Below are positions 31,206-41,639 of a stretch of 64,000 nucleotides of DNA, one piece after another. Origin of the DNA: Lithodes maja (lineage: Eukaryota > Arthropoda > Malacostraca > Decapoda > Lithodidae). Both the position numbers and the translations under genes were made by a program. Under the pieces are notes generated by a model. That model was not told the DNA's origin and ran no database searches. It saw only the letters and a program-made list of their open reading frames with translations. Numbering within the stretch: the stretch's first letter is position 1; each line of letters begins with the position of its first letter. Where the stretch lies: contig JBAKBP010000762.1 of assembly GCA_037953745.1 (NCBI GenBank), positions 124,001 through 188,000 of the forward strand, given 5' to 3'.

Positions 31206-31416
31206 AGCCGGTATCACACGAGGGCCTTTTCGCTCAACATTTATCCTCAACACTGGTCTGGCAGCTTATGAGGTCAACATTTAGAATATTTTGGTCGCCT
31301 AAATTCATCTATCAACAGTCTAGTTTCCGATACCAGTGCAAAATATTCCAGAGATGTTGCCAGAAAAATGTTGATCATCGAATGTTGACTAGAAAAGCTC
31401 TTGTGTGATACCGGCT
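31206..31416. mobile_element. MITE-3, intact Harbinger-type MITE
   Basis: AGCCGGTATCACACGAG at left and the mirror CTTGTGTGATACCGGCT at right, with TTA flanks on both sides (31203-31205 and 31417-31419). TIR start and TTA duplication are PIF/Harbinger hallmarks. The TIR resembles, but does not equal, that of the large element at 36244. Confidence 0.75.
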
Positions 31417-31553
31417 TTACTTGCTTGGGGTTCGATACCTTACAAAGCTAGTGGTATGAGAACTGTACCCTATTCCAAGTGAGGAAGCCTAAACTCTTCA
31501 ACATTAATGGGGGTCACCGGCTTTTTTTATCCTTCTCTCCTTTTCTCTCTTTC

Positions 31554-31682
31554 CCTGGTGGTGTAATGGTTAAGGTGGCAAAAATATGTGTGTGATAACC
31601 CGGGTTCGAATCCCGGTGGATCATATATACTTTAATTAATTTCATTGGGGGTGTGGTGGTGAGATTAATAAAAATAATATTA
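31554..31682 (+). mobile_element. SINE-1 copy a
   Basis: A-box-like TGGTGTAATGGTTAAGG, B-box GGGTTCGAATCCC, a body with TTAATTTCATTGGGGGTGTG and an A/T-rich end. It is identical over 129 bp to copy b at 31869. The T-arm CCGGG/CCCGG pairs, but the acceptor ends do not, so it is not a tRNA gene. Confidence 0.75.
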
Positions 31683-31868
31683 TTAGTAGGTTTAGGGATA
31701 TTTCTTCGAGAGGCCGGTCTATATGATCTGTGCCCCATGAATATTCTTTCCTCTCACTTAAACAGTAGGCTACCATAGTGCGGTTGGGAATATGAACATG
31801 ATTAGATTAATATCCAGTATTCGAGAATGGATAATAAGTCGTAGGCGTGTGCATAAACCTTTAACCGT

Positions 31869-31997
31869 CCTGGTGGTGTAATGGTTAAGGTGGCAAAAAT
31901 ATGTGTGTGATAACCCGGGTTCGAATCCCGGTGGATCATATATACTTTAATTAATTTCATTGGGGGTGTGGTGGTGAGATTAATAAAAATAATATTA
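31869..31997 (+). mobile_element. SINE-1 copy b
   Basis: Identical to copy a across 129 bp, offset 315 bp. Downstream sequence is the MITE-5 body. Confidence 0.75.
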
Positions 31998-32282
31998 AGA
32001 TGTTTATCCCCATCCAGGTGTCGATTTCTTCCTGGCGAGCAATATCGAGCCAGCATTGTATGGCGAAATCCGGCTTCGCCGGAGAAATTTTTCTATCGAA
32101 AAATGTACAAATTTAACTTGCTGTCAAAACAAAAATATAAATATGCTGGCTCGCCACCGCTCACCAGGAAAATATTAACACCTGGATGGAGGTAACCGTC
32201 TTAATTAAAACAGTAGGCTGAATGGGGCTGAATGGATACAAGCCAAAGAGAGGGAGAGAAAGAGAAAAAAGCGAGGTGGGCT

Positions 32283-32459
32283 CCCTTAACTTTAATAACT
32301 CACAAATGCCTAGAGTAATCAAACTAATATTTCTACCAACTGGGAAGGGTTCGCCAGGGAATAAGCGTGGAAATTTACAGCCCATTTGCTCTTGCCCTTT
32401 ATGAGTTACAGAGGTTAGGCTTCACGATTGCTTACCTACCTACTTGAAACAGGGTATAG
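32283..32459. mobile_element. MITE-4 partial copy
   Basis: The interior GAAGGGTTCGCCAGGGAATA and end TTGAAACAGGGTATAG match 57523-57736. The left TIR is missing. Confidence 0.5.
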
Positions 32460-32688
32460 CACCAGTGAAGGAGAGAGAACCTCTGCAAGTAGTCCCGTTC
32501 AGAATTCCAGGACTGACTGAACACCCACGAAAGACGAAAGCCATCCTTGAAGCGAATATCACGAAGTCCCCCCTCAACACCAGGAAAGTCACTAAAATAA
32601 ATAGTCTGTAGTACGTTTATAATTTTCAACCCTTCAGGAATACACAATACACACTGTCTCTTGCTGTTCTCCTATCTCTATTGTCTAT

Positions 32689-33010
32689 CTATTGCAAGAT
32701 GCCGTGATCCCTGAATGGGTGGTCACGAATAAATCGCCCCCATGCACCTCTGTCCCCAGTCAGTCGACACCCTTCCTCCCATCCAGCACCACTTTCACGC
32801 ATATACTTCTTAACTCCATCCTTCCACCTCCCTCTCGGTCTATGTCTCCCTCTCTGTCCTTCCACCTCACTTCGGTACACTCTCTTAGTCATTCTCTCGC
32901 TTCCCATACGTTCCACATGGATGAACCATCTCAAGGGGGTCTGTGACGCCTGCAGCTTAGCAGAATGCCACGTGGGCTCAGCCACTCGCTTGGCCACTCG
33001 CTAACACTCG
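32689..33010 (-). pseudogene. LINE ORF2 C-terminus, RTE-2 family
   Basis: Minus strand. Residues include RWFIHVERMGSERMTKRVYR and RGRWKDGVKKYMRESGAGWE, ending at GDRGAWGRFIRDHPFRDHG. The HMERM/GRxxxRWKDGV pattern is the LINE post-RT C-terminus. Homologous fragments lie at 47560-47961 and 35680-35850. The palm is absent. The 3' side has a (CTAT)-like tail. Confidence 0.55.
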
Positions 33011-33226
33011 CCAGGGCAATGAATTTTGCTACAGTCTATCTACAATGTTATACTTTCTTTCTTGTGAATCGTCATGTCACGGGCAGTATGGAAATGGTCT
33101 TTATTTTCGTCTGTGACAATGCATTATATTTTATATCATCAGTTATAAGTTTAATGTATAAGACTGAATGATACAGCTAGAGAGTGTGAGTGAGTAAGTG
33201 CAGGAGGCAGAGGGTTGTGTGCGTAG
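33011..33226. other. No recognisable feature
   Basis: Short non-coding spacer before the LTR-like region. Confidence 0.3.
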
Positions 33227-34759
33227 TGTTACGCGTTGTCTCGGTGACGTCATGCCACGGCCGAGCCCTCTGAGTGGCTGGCCGCTTTGCTGCCCTCCTG
33301 CCGCAGCAGGAGGTAGTTCCCCCGCACTCCTTGCTGCCTTTGTGCCTTCCTCGCTCAGAGCTTGCTTGACCAGCATAACCTTCACATCTCCCTTGCCATC
33401 TGTCCCCGACTTCCACCTATAGAACACTTTCTCTCTCTCAACTTCTTACCTCTTATTCTTCTAATCTATTTAACATCATAACTCCCCTTTGGTTCTGCAC
33501 GATTTCATATATCGGCCATCGTATTATATGCTGAAGCTCTCAGATATTTCATGTTTAGTTAGACATTTTGGAGGGGTTAACATTTTGTCTGTAGAGGTTC
33601 GACACACTCGCGGTGTCTCCCTACCTATTTCTTGGTTGTCTGCTGGGCTATTTTTAATGCTAGACTAGGGTGAGGCTATTGGTGTTGTGATTTCCGATGT
33701 GTACCAGGTTTTGTTGAACTTGTACAATCGCAACGGATACGTGGGAAGCCTAGGTTGTCTTTCTGACTGTGTACCTTGTGAGTTTAGCACTGTGTTGCGA
33801 GTGAGGGCTTTTGCCTCTGTCACCCAACACTGTGCTAACTCGTTTTGCTTTGACTTGAAGAGGGTCGCCAGGAGAGAACCAGATACTAGCGATCTGGATC
33901 TCTCAAGAGAGCACCCCGTCATTTAACGTAATTTGGCCGTACAGTCTTAAGGACCTCGCTAGGCTACGAGCTGCTTGCTCAGCCATTGTTTCCTAGCCTA
34001 CGACATCCCAGCTAGACTTTATTCGCCTAGCAGACACCTGATTAGGATTATAAGCTCTTATGTTATGTATGCAGCATTTTTATTCACGTTGATTGTAAGC
34101 CTTGGTTGTGGTTGAGTTGCACAACCCGAGCAGGCTTTTGCGTTGCCTGAGGAAGTACTTCTTTTGTTGTTGGAGATAATACTATTGCGCATTTATCGTT
34201 ATTCCCGTGCCAGTTAACGCTGTATGTCCCTACACTTGTCATATCTTGTTCCTGCTTTATATAACAGTTCAAAATCCGATTCGATCATCTTAGCAGCATC
34301 AGACTTTCTTCAGAAGATTCCTGTTCGATGCTTTAGGACTTTCATTCACTTTCTTGAGAGATCCAGATCGCTAGTATCTGGTTCTCTCCTGGCGAGTTAT
34401 TATAGGAGTGACAGTTTATTATTGTTTAGAGTAACTTTAATTATACCTTCTTCTTGTTTGCATTAAATCATTCCAGTGATTTAATTAAGCTCTCTATCTT
34501 TTTCCTTGTATACATTATTAACATAATTGTATGTTGTTGTGATCAGGCTGTATCAGAGATCATCAGCCTGTAGTAGTAGTGCATTTATACCGAGTTAGAG
34601 GATACCCCGCTATCGCAGATTTAACTCTGGAGGGTATAGGTGTTTTTGTGCACTGGCATTATAAGTTCGAGGGTTGGATCTAGTGTTACCGTTGTGGCTG
34701 TGTGCCTTTCTAGTCCAATGATTAAGAGCCCTTGTTATATACGAGTCCCGGTCGTAACA
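33227..34759 (+). mobile_element. Low-confidence LTR candidate
   Basis: Bounded by TGTTACG and CGTAACA, 7-bp inverted TG...CA termini, 1533 bp. No matching second LTR, primer-binding site or target duplication was found. It contains the inverted 44-bp pair at 33866-33909 and 34352-34398. The match of the termini could be chance. Confidence 0.25.
33866..34398. repeat. Inverted repeat pair, about 44 bp, 440-bp spacer
   Basis: TCGCCAGGAGAGAACCAGAT onward to ATCTCTCAAGAGA (33866-33909) is mirrored at 34352-34398. No TIR-type target duplication is evident. Confidence 0.7.
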
Positions 34760-34766
34760 GGTCTAA

Positions 34767-35679
34767 GACAATCGGCCGCAGACCAACTGGCCACAACAAA
34801 CTGGCCACAGCCAACTGGCCGCAGACATAAGATGTAAGATAAGTCGCCGCGATATGGATTTTTTTTTACTATTGATCAAAATGTGTTTGACAAAACAAGC
34901 GTGTTAAAAATTTTTTATGAAGTATTTCTTATGAAAAGTTATGAGCAATTCCCCTAAGGTATTCAACAATACTTAGATTGTGAAAGTTACTGACAATTGC
35001 TTTAATTCTTTCATCTGCTTGTCAGTATTTCTTCAACTCGACATGTGGATTTTGCCTGCGACCAGCTGCTTGTAATATAGATCTCTTCCTCGTTGAACTT
35101 TTTCAAGCCATCAATTAATGCCCAAACCGTAGGATGTTGCATACCAAGTTCATGTTGCAGTCTTCGATGAGCACCTTCTGTGTGATTGTTTGCCCTGTCT
35201 TCGTCATTCAATCAGCGTTGATAAACATTCTACATTTCCTGTGCAAAAAGTGGAGGACGTCTGCCATTACCCCTTCTGTTTCTTTTGCCAACATAGTTGT
35301 CCTCAAAACAATGGAGAAGTACTTGAAGTTCATCTGGTAGCTCACAGGCGAGATTTTCGATTGCTTCAGTCATATATTCAGTTGGAACAAATGCAAATGT
35401 ACTGACCATTTTAGCTTTCAAAGCAAAATCTGCGTCATTATTGTCCTGTCTAGAAAGTCCAAAAGATGTCAGTCTCTTGTATACATTTTGAGTAAGATGA
35501 ACATAATATACCCTAATTTCAGCATTCAGGAAATGTTCCTGGAGACTTTTGAAATTTACTACCTCAAAGTTGCAGTAGATTGCTTTGGGATGGCATTCAG
35601 GGTTATATTGAGATGTGGCCACTGTGGCCAGTTTGCCGCGGCGAGTTGGTCTGCGGCCAGGTGGCCGTAGCCAGTTGTC
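34767..35679 (-). mobile_element. Internally deleted MULE-type transposon
   Basis: The ends are inverted repeats of about 55-65 bp built from GGCCGCAGACCAACTGGCC and CAAACTGGCCACAG words (left 34767-34835; right 35605-35679, reverse complemented). They enclose the C-terminal part of a MULE transposase on the minus strand. No clean 8-10 bp target duplication was seen. The right end abuts an RTE-2 fragment. Confidence 0.6.
35011..35640 (-). pseudogene. MULE transposase C-terminal remnant
   Basis: One minus-strand frame reads VYYVHLTQNVYKRLTSFGLS, ALKAKMVSTFAFVPTEYMTE, AFENL-like AIENLACELPDEL, HCFEDNYVG and then NDEDRANNHTEGAHRRLQHE. The NN-x2-EG-x-HR block carries the third acidic residue of MULE transposases. 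The frame is cut by TAG at the position of a conserved Trp (EM*NVYQR) and by TGA, both near 35212-35230. The N-terminal half with the first two catalytic Asp is missing, so it is non-functional. Confidence 0.65.
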
Positions 35680-35850
35680 CCATTCCCATCTCAAGGTATT
35701 CCTTTTCACACTTTCCAGCACATCTACATCCACACCACACCGCTCTTGTCCTCCTCATTCATCTGTCTATCCCATCATGTAACTCCACACGCACTTCTCT
35801 AAATATCCTAAACTTACGATTGGACTTTCCCGTACCAACATGAAACAAGA
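35680..35850 (-). pseudogene. RTE-2 C-terminal fragment
   Basis: Minus-strand MDVDVLESVKRNTLRW matches the block at 47803-47900 (VDVLESVKRNNLRWFGHMER). It is cut by the MULE right end. Confidence 0.5.
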
Positions 35851-35964
35851 TATTAAATAGTAGGAAATTAACTCCGACATTATACAACACCAGAGGGCAC
35901 ACACTCATTATCAGTGACTTCCAATCAGTTAATTATTAGCAGTCACTGTGAAGAAATGTAACCA

Positions 35965-36115
35965 TGACATTACCAGTGACGTCCTTTTCATTATATTCTG
36001 GAAACTATTAGATTATTTTATTCAGCTTATGAAGGACGTCTACCCATTAAAAGCCAACAGACTATCTCAATGATTTTTTTTTTAAACTACCATATATCCT
36101 TCCTAAGTGAAATAC
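35965..36115. mobile_element. MITE-2 fragment
   Basis: AGTGACGTCCTTTTCATTAT, then TTATTCAGCTTATGAAGGACG and an inverted CATATATCCTTCCTAAGTGA. The right end is lost. Confidence 0.5.
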
Positions 36116-37043
36116 ACCAGGAACGAAAATTCCTGGGAGCGAAACTTCCACCCCCAGCAAGATCCCTCCCTCTCTTCCACTTCCATCCACATATTACACG
36201 TCTCGTTAATCACAGTCTTCTAGATACAAACCACACTTCCTTAAGGCCGTGTCTCACACAGTATGTTAGCCGCCGACCACAGCCGATGATTTCAAAATAT
36301 TTGAATTTTTCCTTGATCCTCTGACATCGTCTGTGATCGTGTAAAAAAATCGCCTCGTATCGTGGTAGGCGAGGGGTGGTCGAGTGGCGCGGAAATGGTC
36401 GGCGGTGATCGGCCAAAATATAGTGGCTGCACTATTTTTGGGCCGATTGTCGGCAGGAAAAACCGTTAAAAATGTACGTGCAACGTACGTGCAACTGACG
36501 TGCAACGATCGTACGTGTATCCTGTGCATGTCTTCATTGACGTCCTCTGGTCGGCCAATTTTTTTGACAGACGATTAGTACGGCCATAATTCGACAAATG
36601 CACGATATTTACACAACCACCCTACAATAAATCGTGTTTATCGTATGATATAATAACGTTCCATTTCATTAGAGTACGATCACAACACAATAAATCGTAT
36701 ATCCGACACGTATAGCACAGGATTGACACATTAAATACACGTCAAATGTACGACAGGCACAGGACCATTGTCAGTTAAATCGTGTTGAACGTGTGTGGCG
36801 CATCGTGGCTGTGTGGACAGGGTGCGGCCGAACACACGCTCTGCCCAGGAATTTTCCACGCCTCCCACGTTCATCATACGTCGTGGCAGCGCGGCTGTGC
36901 CCGGCCATAAAACTGACGCGACTGGAGGACGAACAGTCAGTTCTCTCTACAGCCCCACGGAAGCACAATACCTATTCCAGCCTAGACAACAAGCATGGTG
37001 GGCAGAGGACTAAAGAATATGAAGTTAATTGCCCCCCCCTCAG

Positions 37044-39309
37044 CAATCACAAGACCTGTTTGCGCCCGAAGATGATGAAGGCGACGCCCCTGCACAGGAA
37101 GAATCATCGACAGAAGAGGAGGACAATGATTCACAAGAGTGTGGGCAACCATTGATCACCCCACCAGGCCCCAGTCGCGAGATTTCCCCATCACCACGCC
37201 TGAACACACAGCCCACAGGGGAGGGATCCGATGACGACCAAGAATCAATCACGCCATCACCCACAAACGGCAGCCAACAAACCAGCAATGACAAGGGCAA
37301 GCCAAGTGCCATGAGGAAGCGGGTCTACTCCATCCTCTCTGAAGAAAAGGAGATGATTGTGGCAGGATGGTACAGGGAGCATGAGCTCCTGTATAACAAG
37401 AAGCTGAAGGCCTACCCTGACAGAGAGAAGGACAGAGTGCACCGGGAGATTGCAGCTAAGATCAACGTAACTGGTGAGTTAAAGTGCCTTTATTATTTGA
37501 GTGTTATTATATATAAACAATGTACTGACCAAGCCTTTGATAATGTTTTTAGGAATGGTAGAAAGGAAGATGTATCAATAACGACATAGATGAGTTAATT
37601 GTGTTTGGCATGGTAATATCAGCAGGGTACCTGCGATGGGGCCACGGCCCACGGGTCAAATCAAATACGAACAACAACCTTGTTAATTATTATTTTTCCA
37701 TCGTTTAGTAGTCTTACGACATACCATTAATGAACAATGTGCACACCAGTAATTCTGTCACATTAAATATGACCAATTTTGTAATCAGAGTGTGAGTTGT
37801 GACATTGTTTAATACAGTTTAACAAATAAGGTGAATGGTTCAGGTTGATAAATTATTATTCGATTATTTCCAGTCAAGTCTCTTCACAAGTGGCTGGAGA
37901 GCATGCGGACACGTTTTGCCAAACTCATCCAGTTCAAGTCTGGCCAGGGGGCGAAAGAGCTGACGGAGAGGGAGATGTGGATCAAAGAAGCCTTCAGTTT
38001 CCTCCGTCCACACATCGTGAGATGCCCCAGCCGTAAAAGCAAGGTATGTTCCAAATAAAAACATTTATTTATGTAGTCTATAATACTCATAATATGTAGG
38101 CATACTGTTTGATCACCCGCACAACTAATATTAACCACTTTATTATTTTAACATTTCCAATCAATGCGAAAAGCAAATTCAGTACATTAACAAATAATAA
38201 TAAATGCCGGTTATAAATGATAGAAGGGTCGTAAACGCTTCACTATGAGTATTTAGGCATATTCAAAGGCATACATGTTACTACTGGGATTGACACATTA
38301 TTTTTAAATTGTGATACATACTTGTTTGTAAATTATAAAGTACGACAGGTTCATAGCGAGGTACCCTCGCCAGGTATATTTGGTTGAGTTGTGGGTAATT
38401 GTATTAGAGTATGGCCCCCTCCCAAAGAAAATGGATTTTTGACCACAGATTAAACATAATAAAATATGGTTCCCCAACAGCTGTACCGTGCGGCATCCCA
38501 GGTCACCTCGCCGGATGTCAACAGCGAGGTGGTTGAGGTGGTGGATGTGGTGGATGAGGTCTTGGATGACCCCGACGACCCGCAAGAGGTGTCGGCTGTG
38601 GCCCCCAAGCAGATGCCAATCAAGCGGGCGAAGGCCCTGGAAGATTCGTTGAGAACCCAGGCTGAAAAGGAGTTGATGGAGAAGGTAAATTATTATAACA
38701 GTTTTTTATAACTTTGAACAAAACACAAGATTTATTCACACCCGGCCACAATGCAGACACACACATGCACACGCACACGCACACACACACACACAATTAC
38801 ACATACATAGATACATACAGACACATGAAAAATTACCTTGTGTAGGTGTATTGGTGTATGAATGCATGTATTGTTTGAATTTGTTTCTATTCATGTAACC
38901 ACACCATTTTCAGAGCTTGGAGAGGTGGAGAACTGGCATTTCTGTTTTATGTACTGTAAGGTGTTATTTGAATGTATTTTGGTTATATGTCTAATAACAA
39001 CATTTCTACACACAGCTGCGTGAGGCAGAGCAGCACAATGCCCTGTTCGCCGAGGAGTGGAAAGCGGCACAGCGGCCAGAGAATCGTCATCTCCAGGAGC
39101 TAAAGCAGTTCCACCAGTTCATGACCACAGGGATCGGGAACATGGATCATCGCCTCATTGAACACTACATGACCGAGGCAATGAAGCTGGGCCAGGCGAT
39201 GAAGGCCTACAGCCGAGGCCTAGGAGGCTTGCCCAGGTTCACCATTTCTGAGGTGTGTCCACCGCAGCAGGCGCCCATTCACACACCAGCACCACCACAG
39301 CCAACATAA
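37044..39309 (+). CDS. Harbinger MADF-domain accessory protein, 4 exons
   Basis: Exons: 37044(?)-37473, 37874-38043, 38481-38684, 39016-39309. Junctions GTGAGT/CCAG, GTATGT/ACAG and GTAAAT/ACAG keep one frame throughout. The 5' end is uncertain: in-frame TAA lies at 37026, and CCCCCCCCTCAG at 37032-37043 looks like an acceptor, so an upstream exon is likely. The N-terminus is acidic and Ser/Pro-rich. Then a MADF (Myb/SANT-like) DNA-binding domain spans exons 1-2: MIVAGWYREHELLYNKKLKA, YPDREKDRVHREIAAKINV, HKWLESMRTRFAKL, WIKEAFSFLRPHI. Exon 3 is acidic; exon 4 has a helical stretch (LREAEQHNALFAEEW). In Harbinger systems the Myb-like partner binds the TIR region and helps bring the transposase to DNA and nucleus. 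TAA at 39307 ends it, but the same frame stays open to 39519. Confidence 0.8.
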
Positions 39310-39519
39310 GAGTCGTTGAACGTGGCAGGGCCATCTGGATTCAACCTCGCTACTCATAGCACTAGTACCCCTAGGAGCAGCTGGAAATCGAATACCCCAA
39401 ACTACGGGCATCCTGAGGCAACCCCTGTCAACCTTGATTCAACACACTCAAGCCAAAGAATGGGCGACCTGACTTCCTTTGAGAGGTTCCTGGATTCGGG
39501 CTCCAACAATTTTCTATAA
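39310..39519 (+). pseudogene. In-frame continuation of the MADF gene after TAA
   Basis: Directly after the TAA at 39307-39309 the same frame runs 69 more codons, Ser/Thr-rich, ending MGDLTSFERFLDSGSNNFL before TAA. This looks like a lost C-terminus, suggesting the first stop is a recent mutation. It could also be chance openness of a 3' UTR. AATAAA-type signals follow near 39604 and 39647. Confidence 0.45.
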
Positions 39520-40233
39520 TAAGTTTTCACATGTACACATACACGCATTATACTGACACCAGGACACCCACACAAACATATGAAATTTATTTTGTATTTT
39601 TATAAATAAATGTATTGTACTTTTAATGTTGTCTGATATTTCCTACGAATAAATTATGTTATACTATATTTTATATACTCTATGTTCTGTAATAATGGAA
39701 AGACCTATGCAAATAAAAGCAATATAAGTACAAATATATATATAAAATGAACCTCAAAAATAAAAAAAACGATGAAAGATAAAACCATTATCATTATGAG
39801 AAAAATCAACTTGGGAAAAAATTAATAATGAACATATGTTAACATAATAAATCAAAGATGTAACATAACGAAACAATTGAACACTAAGATTGGCGTTTAT
39901 CTAAACATCGAAGGTCATAATTATGAAAATAAAGTTGATACAAATAAAAACAGAAAATATAAACCTATTCACATACACTAAAGAACAATGAAACATAAAA
40001 GTAGTAACATTTATACTTGTGATAAAACAAAATTTTAATGAAATTATGTAAATATATTAAATAGAAACAGTAACATAACCAAATAATTAAAACTATAATT
40101 TGAGGTTCAAGTTTGATTGGTGTATAATTAGACCTGCATAAAGAAATAATGCCCCAATAAAGTGGATATAAATAAAAACAGCAAATATTAACTGATTCAC
40201 ATAATCTAAAGAACAATGAAAGATAACAGTATT

Positions 40234-41313
40234 ACATAAGAACATAAGAACATAAGAAAATGGGAGTCTGCAGAAAGCCGATTGGCCCAAGCAAGGCAGA
40301 TCCCTGTCCCACACAACCCCAATTACAAAGCCCAATTATAGGCTCAACACTCTAATACCCTGAGGATCATCTTCCCAAAACGGTTAGAGATTAACGCAGG
40401 ATTACGGGGGTCTGCAGAGCGCTGATTGGCCCAACCCTGCTGATCCCCCTTCACACCCAACCCTTCTCGTCCATATGCTTATCCAATTTTATCTTAAAGC
40501 TCCCTATCGTTTTTAATCCCACTATAGCACCTGGTAGTCCATTCCACCCATCTACAACTCTGTTACCAAACCAATATTTGCCTATATCTTTTCTGAAACG
40601 AAATTTATCTAATTTGAAACCATTGGTACGAGTTCTTTCGCTATCACTGAGCTTTAGTACATTTGTCATGTTCCCTTTGTTAATCCCACTAACCCACTTG
40701 AACACCTCTATCATATCCCCTCTAACTCTGCGTCTCTCTAACGAATGTAAGCCTAATTTCTTCAACCTTTCTTTATACGGAAGATTTCTAATATTATGGA
40801 TCATTTTTGTCATTCTACGTTGTACTCTCTCCAATGAATCTATGTCCATTCTGTAATAAGGACACCAAAATTGAACAGCATAATCCATATGGGGTCTCAC
40901 TAATGACAAGTAAAGTTTTAAGATAACATCAGCAGTTCTGTTACTCACACTCCTAGAGATGAACCCGAGAATCCTGTTTGCCTTGTTTCGAACGCTTATA
41001 CACTGTTGTCTAGGCTTCAAATCATTGCTAACAAACACACCTAGATCTTTCTCACAATTCGAGTTTTCTAATTCCACATTAGCTAGTTTATATTTAACAT
41101 TTGTATGCATCTTCCCTATCTTTAATACCTTGCATTTGTCAATGTTAAACTTCATCTGCCAATTTACTGACCATTCGTGTAAGGTATCTAGATCCCTTTG
41201 GAGGCACTCTATATCTCTATCTGAATCAATTGTTCTCCCCATTTTGGTATCGTCTGCAAATTTACTTATCCTACTAGTTATACCTAAATCTAGGTCATTT
41301 ATGTATATAACCA
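40234..41313 (-). mobile_element. CR1-B LINE, 5'-truncated, nested in Harbinger
   Basis: Minus strand. The 3' tail is three to four copies of the 8-mer TTCTTATG at 40234-40258, a CR1-type tail. It is 5'-truncated at about 41313 in the RT palm. A sister copy lies at 49084-50048. Confidence 0.8.
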
Positions 41314-41314
41314 T
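40451..41314 (-). pseudogene. CR1-B ORF2 C-terminal part
   Basis: 287 open codons starting YINDLDLGITSRISKFADD (catalytic FADD near 41250), then CLQRDLDTLHEWSVNWQMKF, DLGVFVSNDLKPRQQC, LVRPHMDYAVQFWCPYY, RERRRVRGDMIEVF-like RRRVRGDMIEVFKW and IKLDKHMDEKGWV. The frame is intact but lacks the endonuclease and upstream RT blocks, so it is a dead-on-arrival copy. It shares architecture with CR1-A but only moderate sequence identity. Confidence 0.8.
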
Positions 41315-41639
41315 AACAATATATATATATTACCATAACAACCACAACATTTATACTTGGCCAAACAAAAACTTAAGAAAATGATGTAGCTATAAGAAAT
41401 ACAAACAGTAACATAACAAAATAATTTAAAGTTTAATTGGAGGTTCAAGTTTGATTGGTGTATGAAGACACCAACATAAATAAATAAATCCCCAAACAAG
41501 GTAATGACAAGAATGAGCACACTTATAGCAATCTCTTAAATGATAACAAATAAAATATAAGGAATGGAGCTTTATAAAGATTTTTTACTATATATATTGA
41601 TAGAAGACGAATATGTTGGATATTTCTACTTACGTTTTG

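Larger units (their letters stand above)
31508..32290. mobile_element. MITE-5 foldback element split by SINE-1 copies
   Basis: Left-end fragment 31508-31553 (GTCACCGGCTTTTTTTATCC) and main body 31998-32290 (ATCCGGCTTCGCCGG palindrome; GCTGAATGGATACAAGCC) match the uninterrupted copy at 47009-47396. Between them lie two SINE-1 copies and about 185 bp of other sequence. Confidence 0.55.
39840..41520. repeat. About 230-bp tandem repeat, split by CR1-B
   Basis: AAAAACAGAAAATATAAACC with CTAAAGAACAATGAAACATA (39945-39995) recurs at 40172-40220, and AACAGTAACATAAC with GAGGTTCAAGTTTGATTGG occurs at about 40065 and 41405. Roughly three diverged units at 39840-40233 and 41335-41520, interrupted by the CR1-B insertion. 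It lies between the 3' ends of the two Harbinger genes. Confidence 0.65.

Noticed and set aside
31554..31640. Functional tRNA gene
   Set aside because: A/B boxes and a paired T-arm are present but the acceptor ends do not pair, and the sequence recurs with a shared non-tRNA body, so it is a SINE.
33227..34759. Paired LTRs of a complete LTR retrotransposon
   Set aside because: No second copy of the sequence and no gag-pol in the window; kept only as a low-confidence solo LTR candidate.
36793..37155. Alternative gene start overlapping the Harbinger MADF exon
   Set aside because: Different frame, no domain, and it runs through the acidic exon out of frame; no splice link found.
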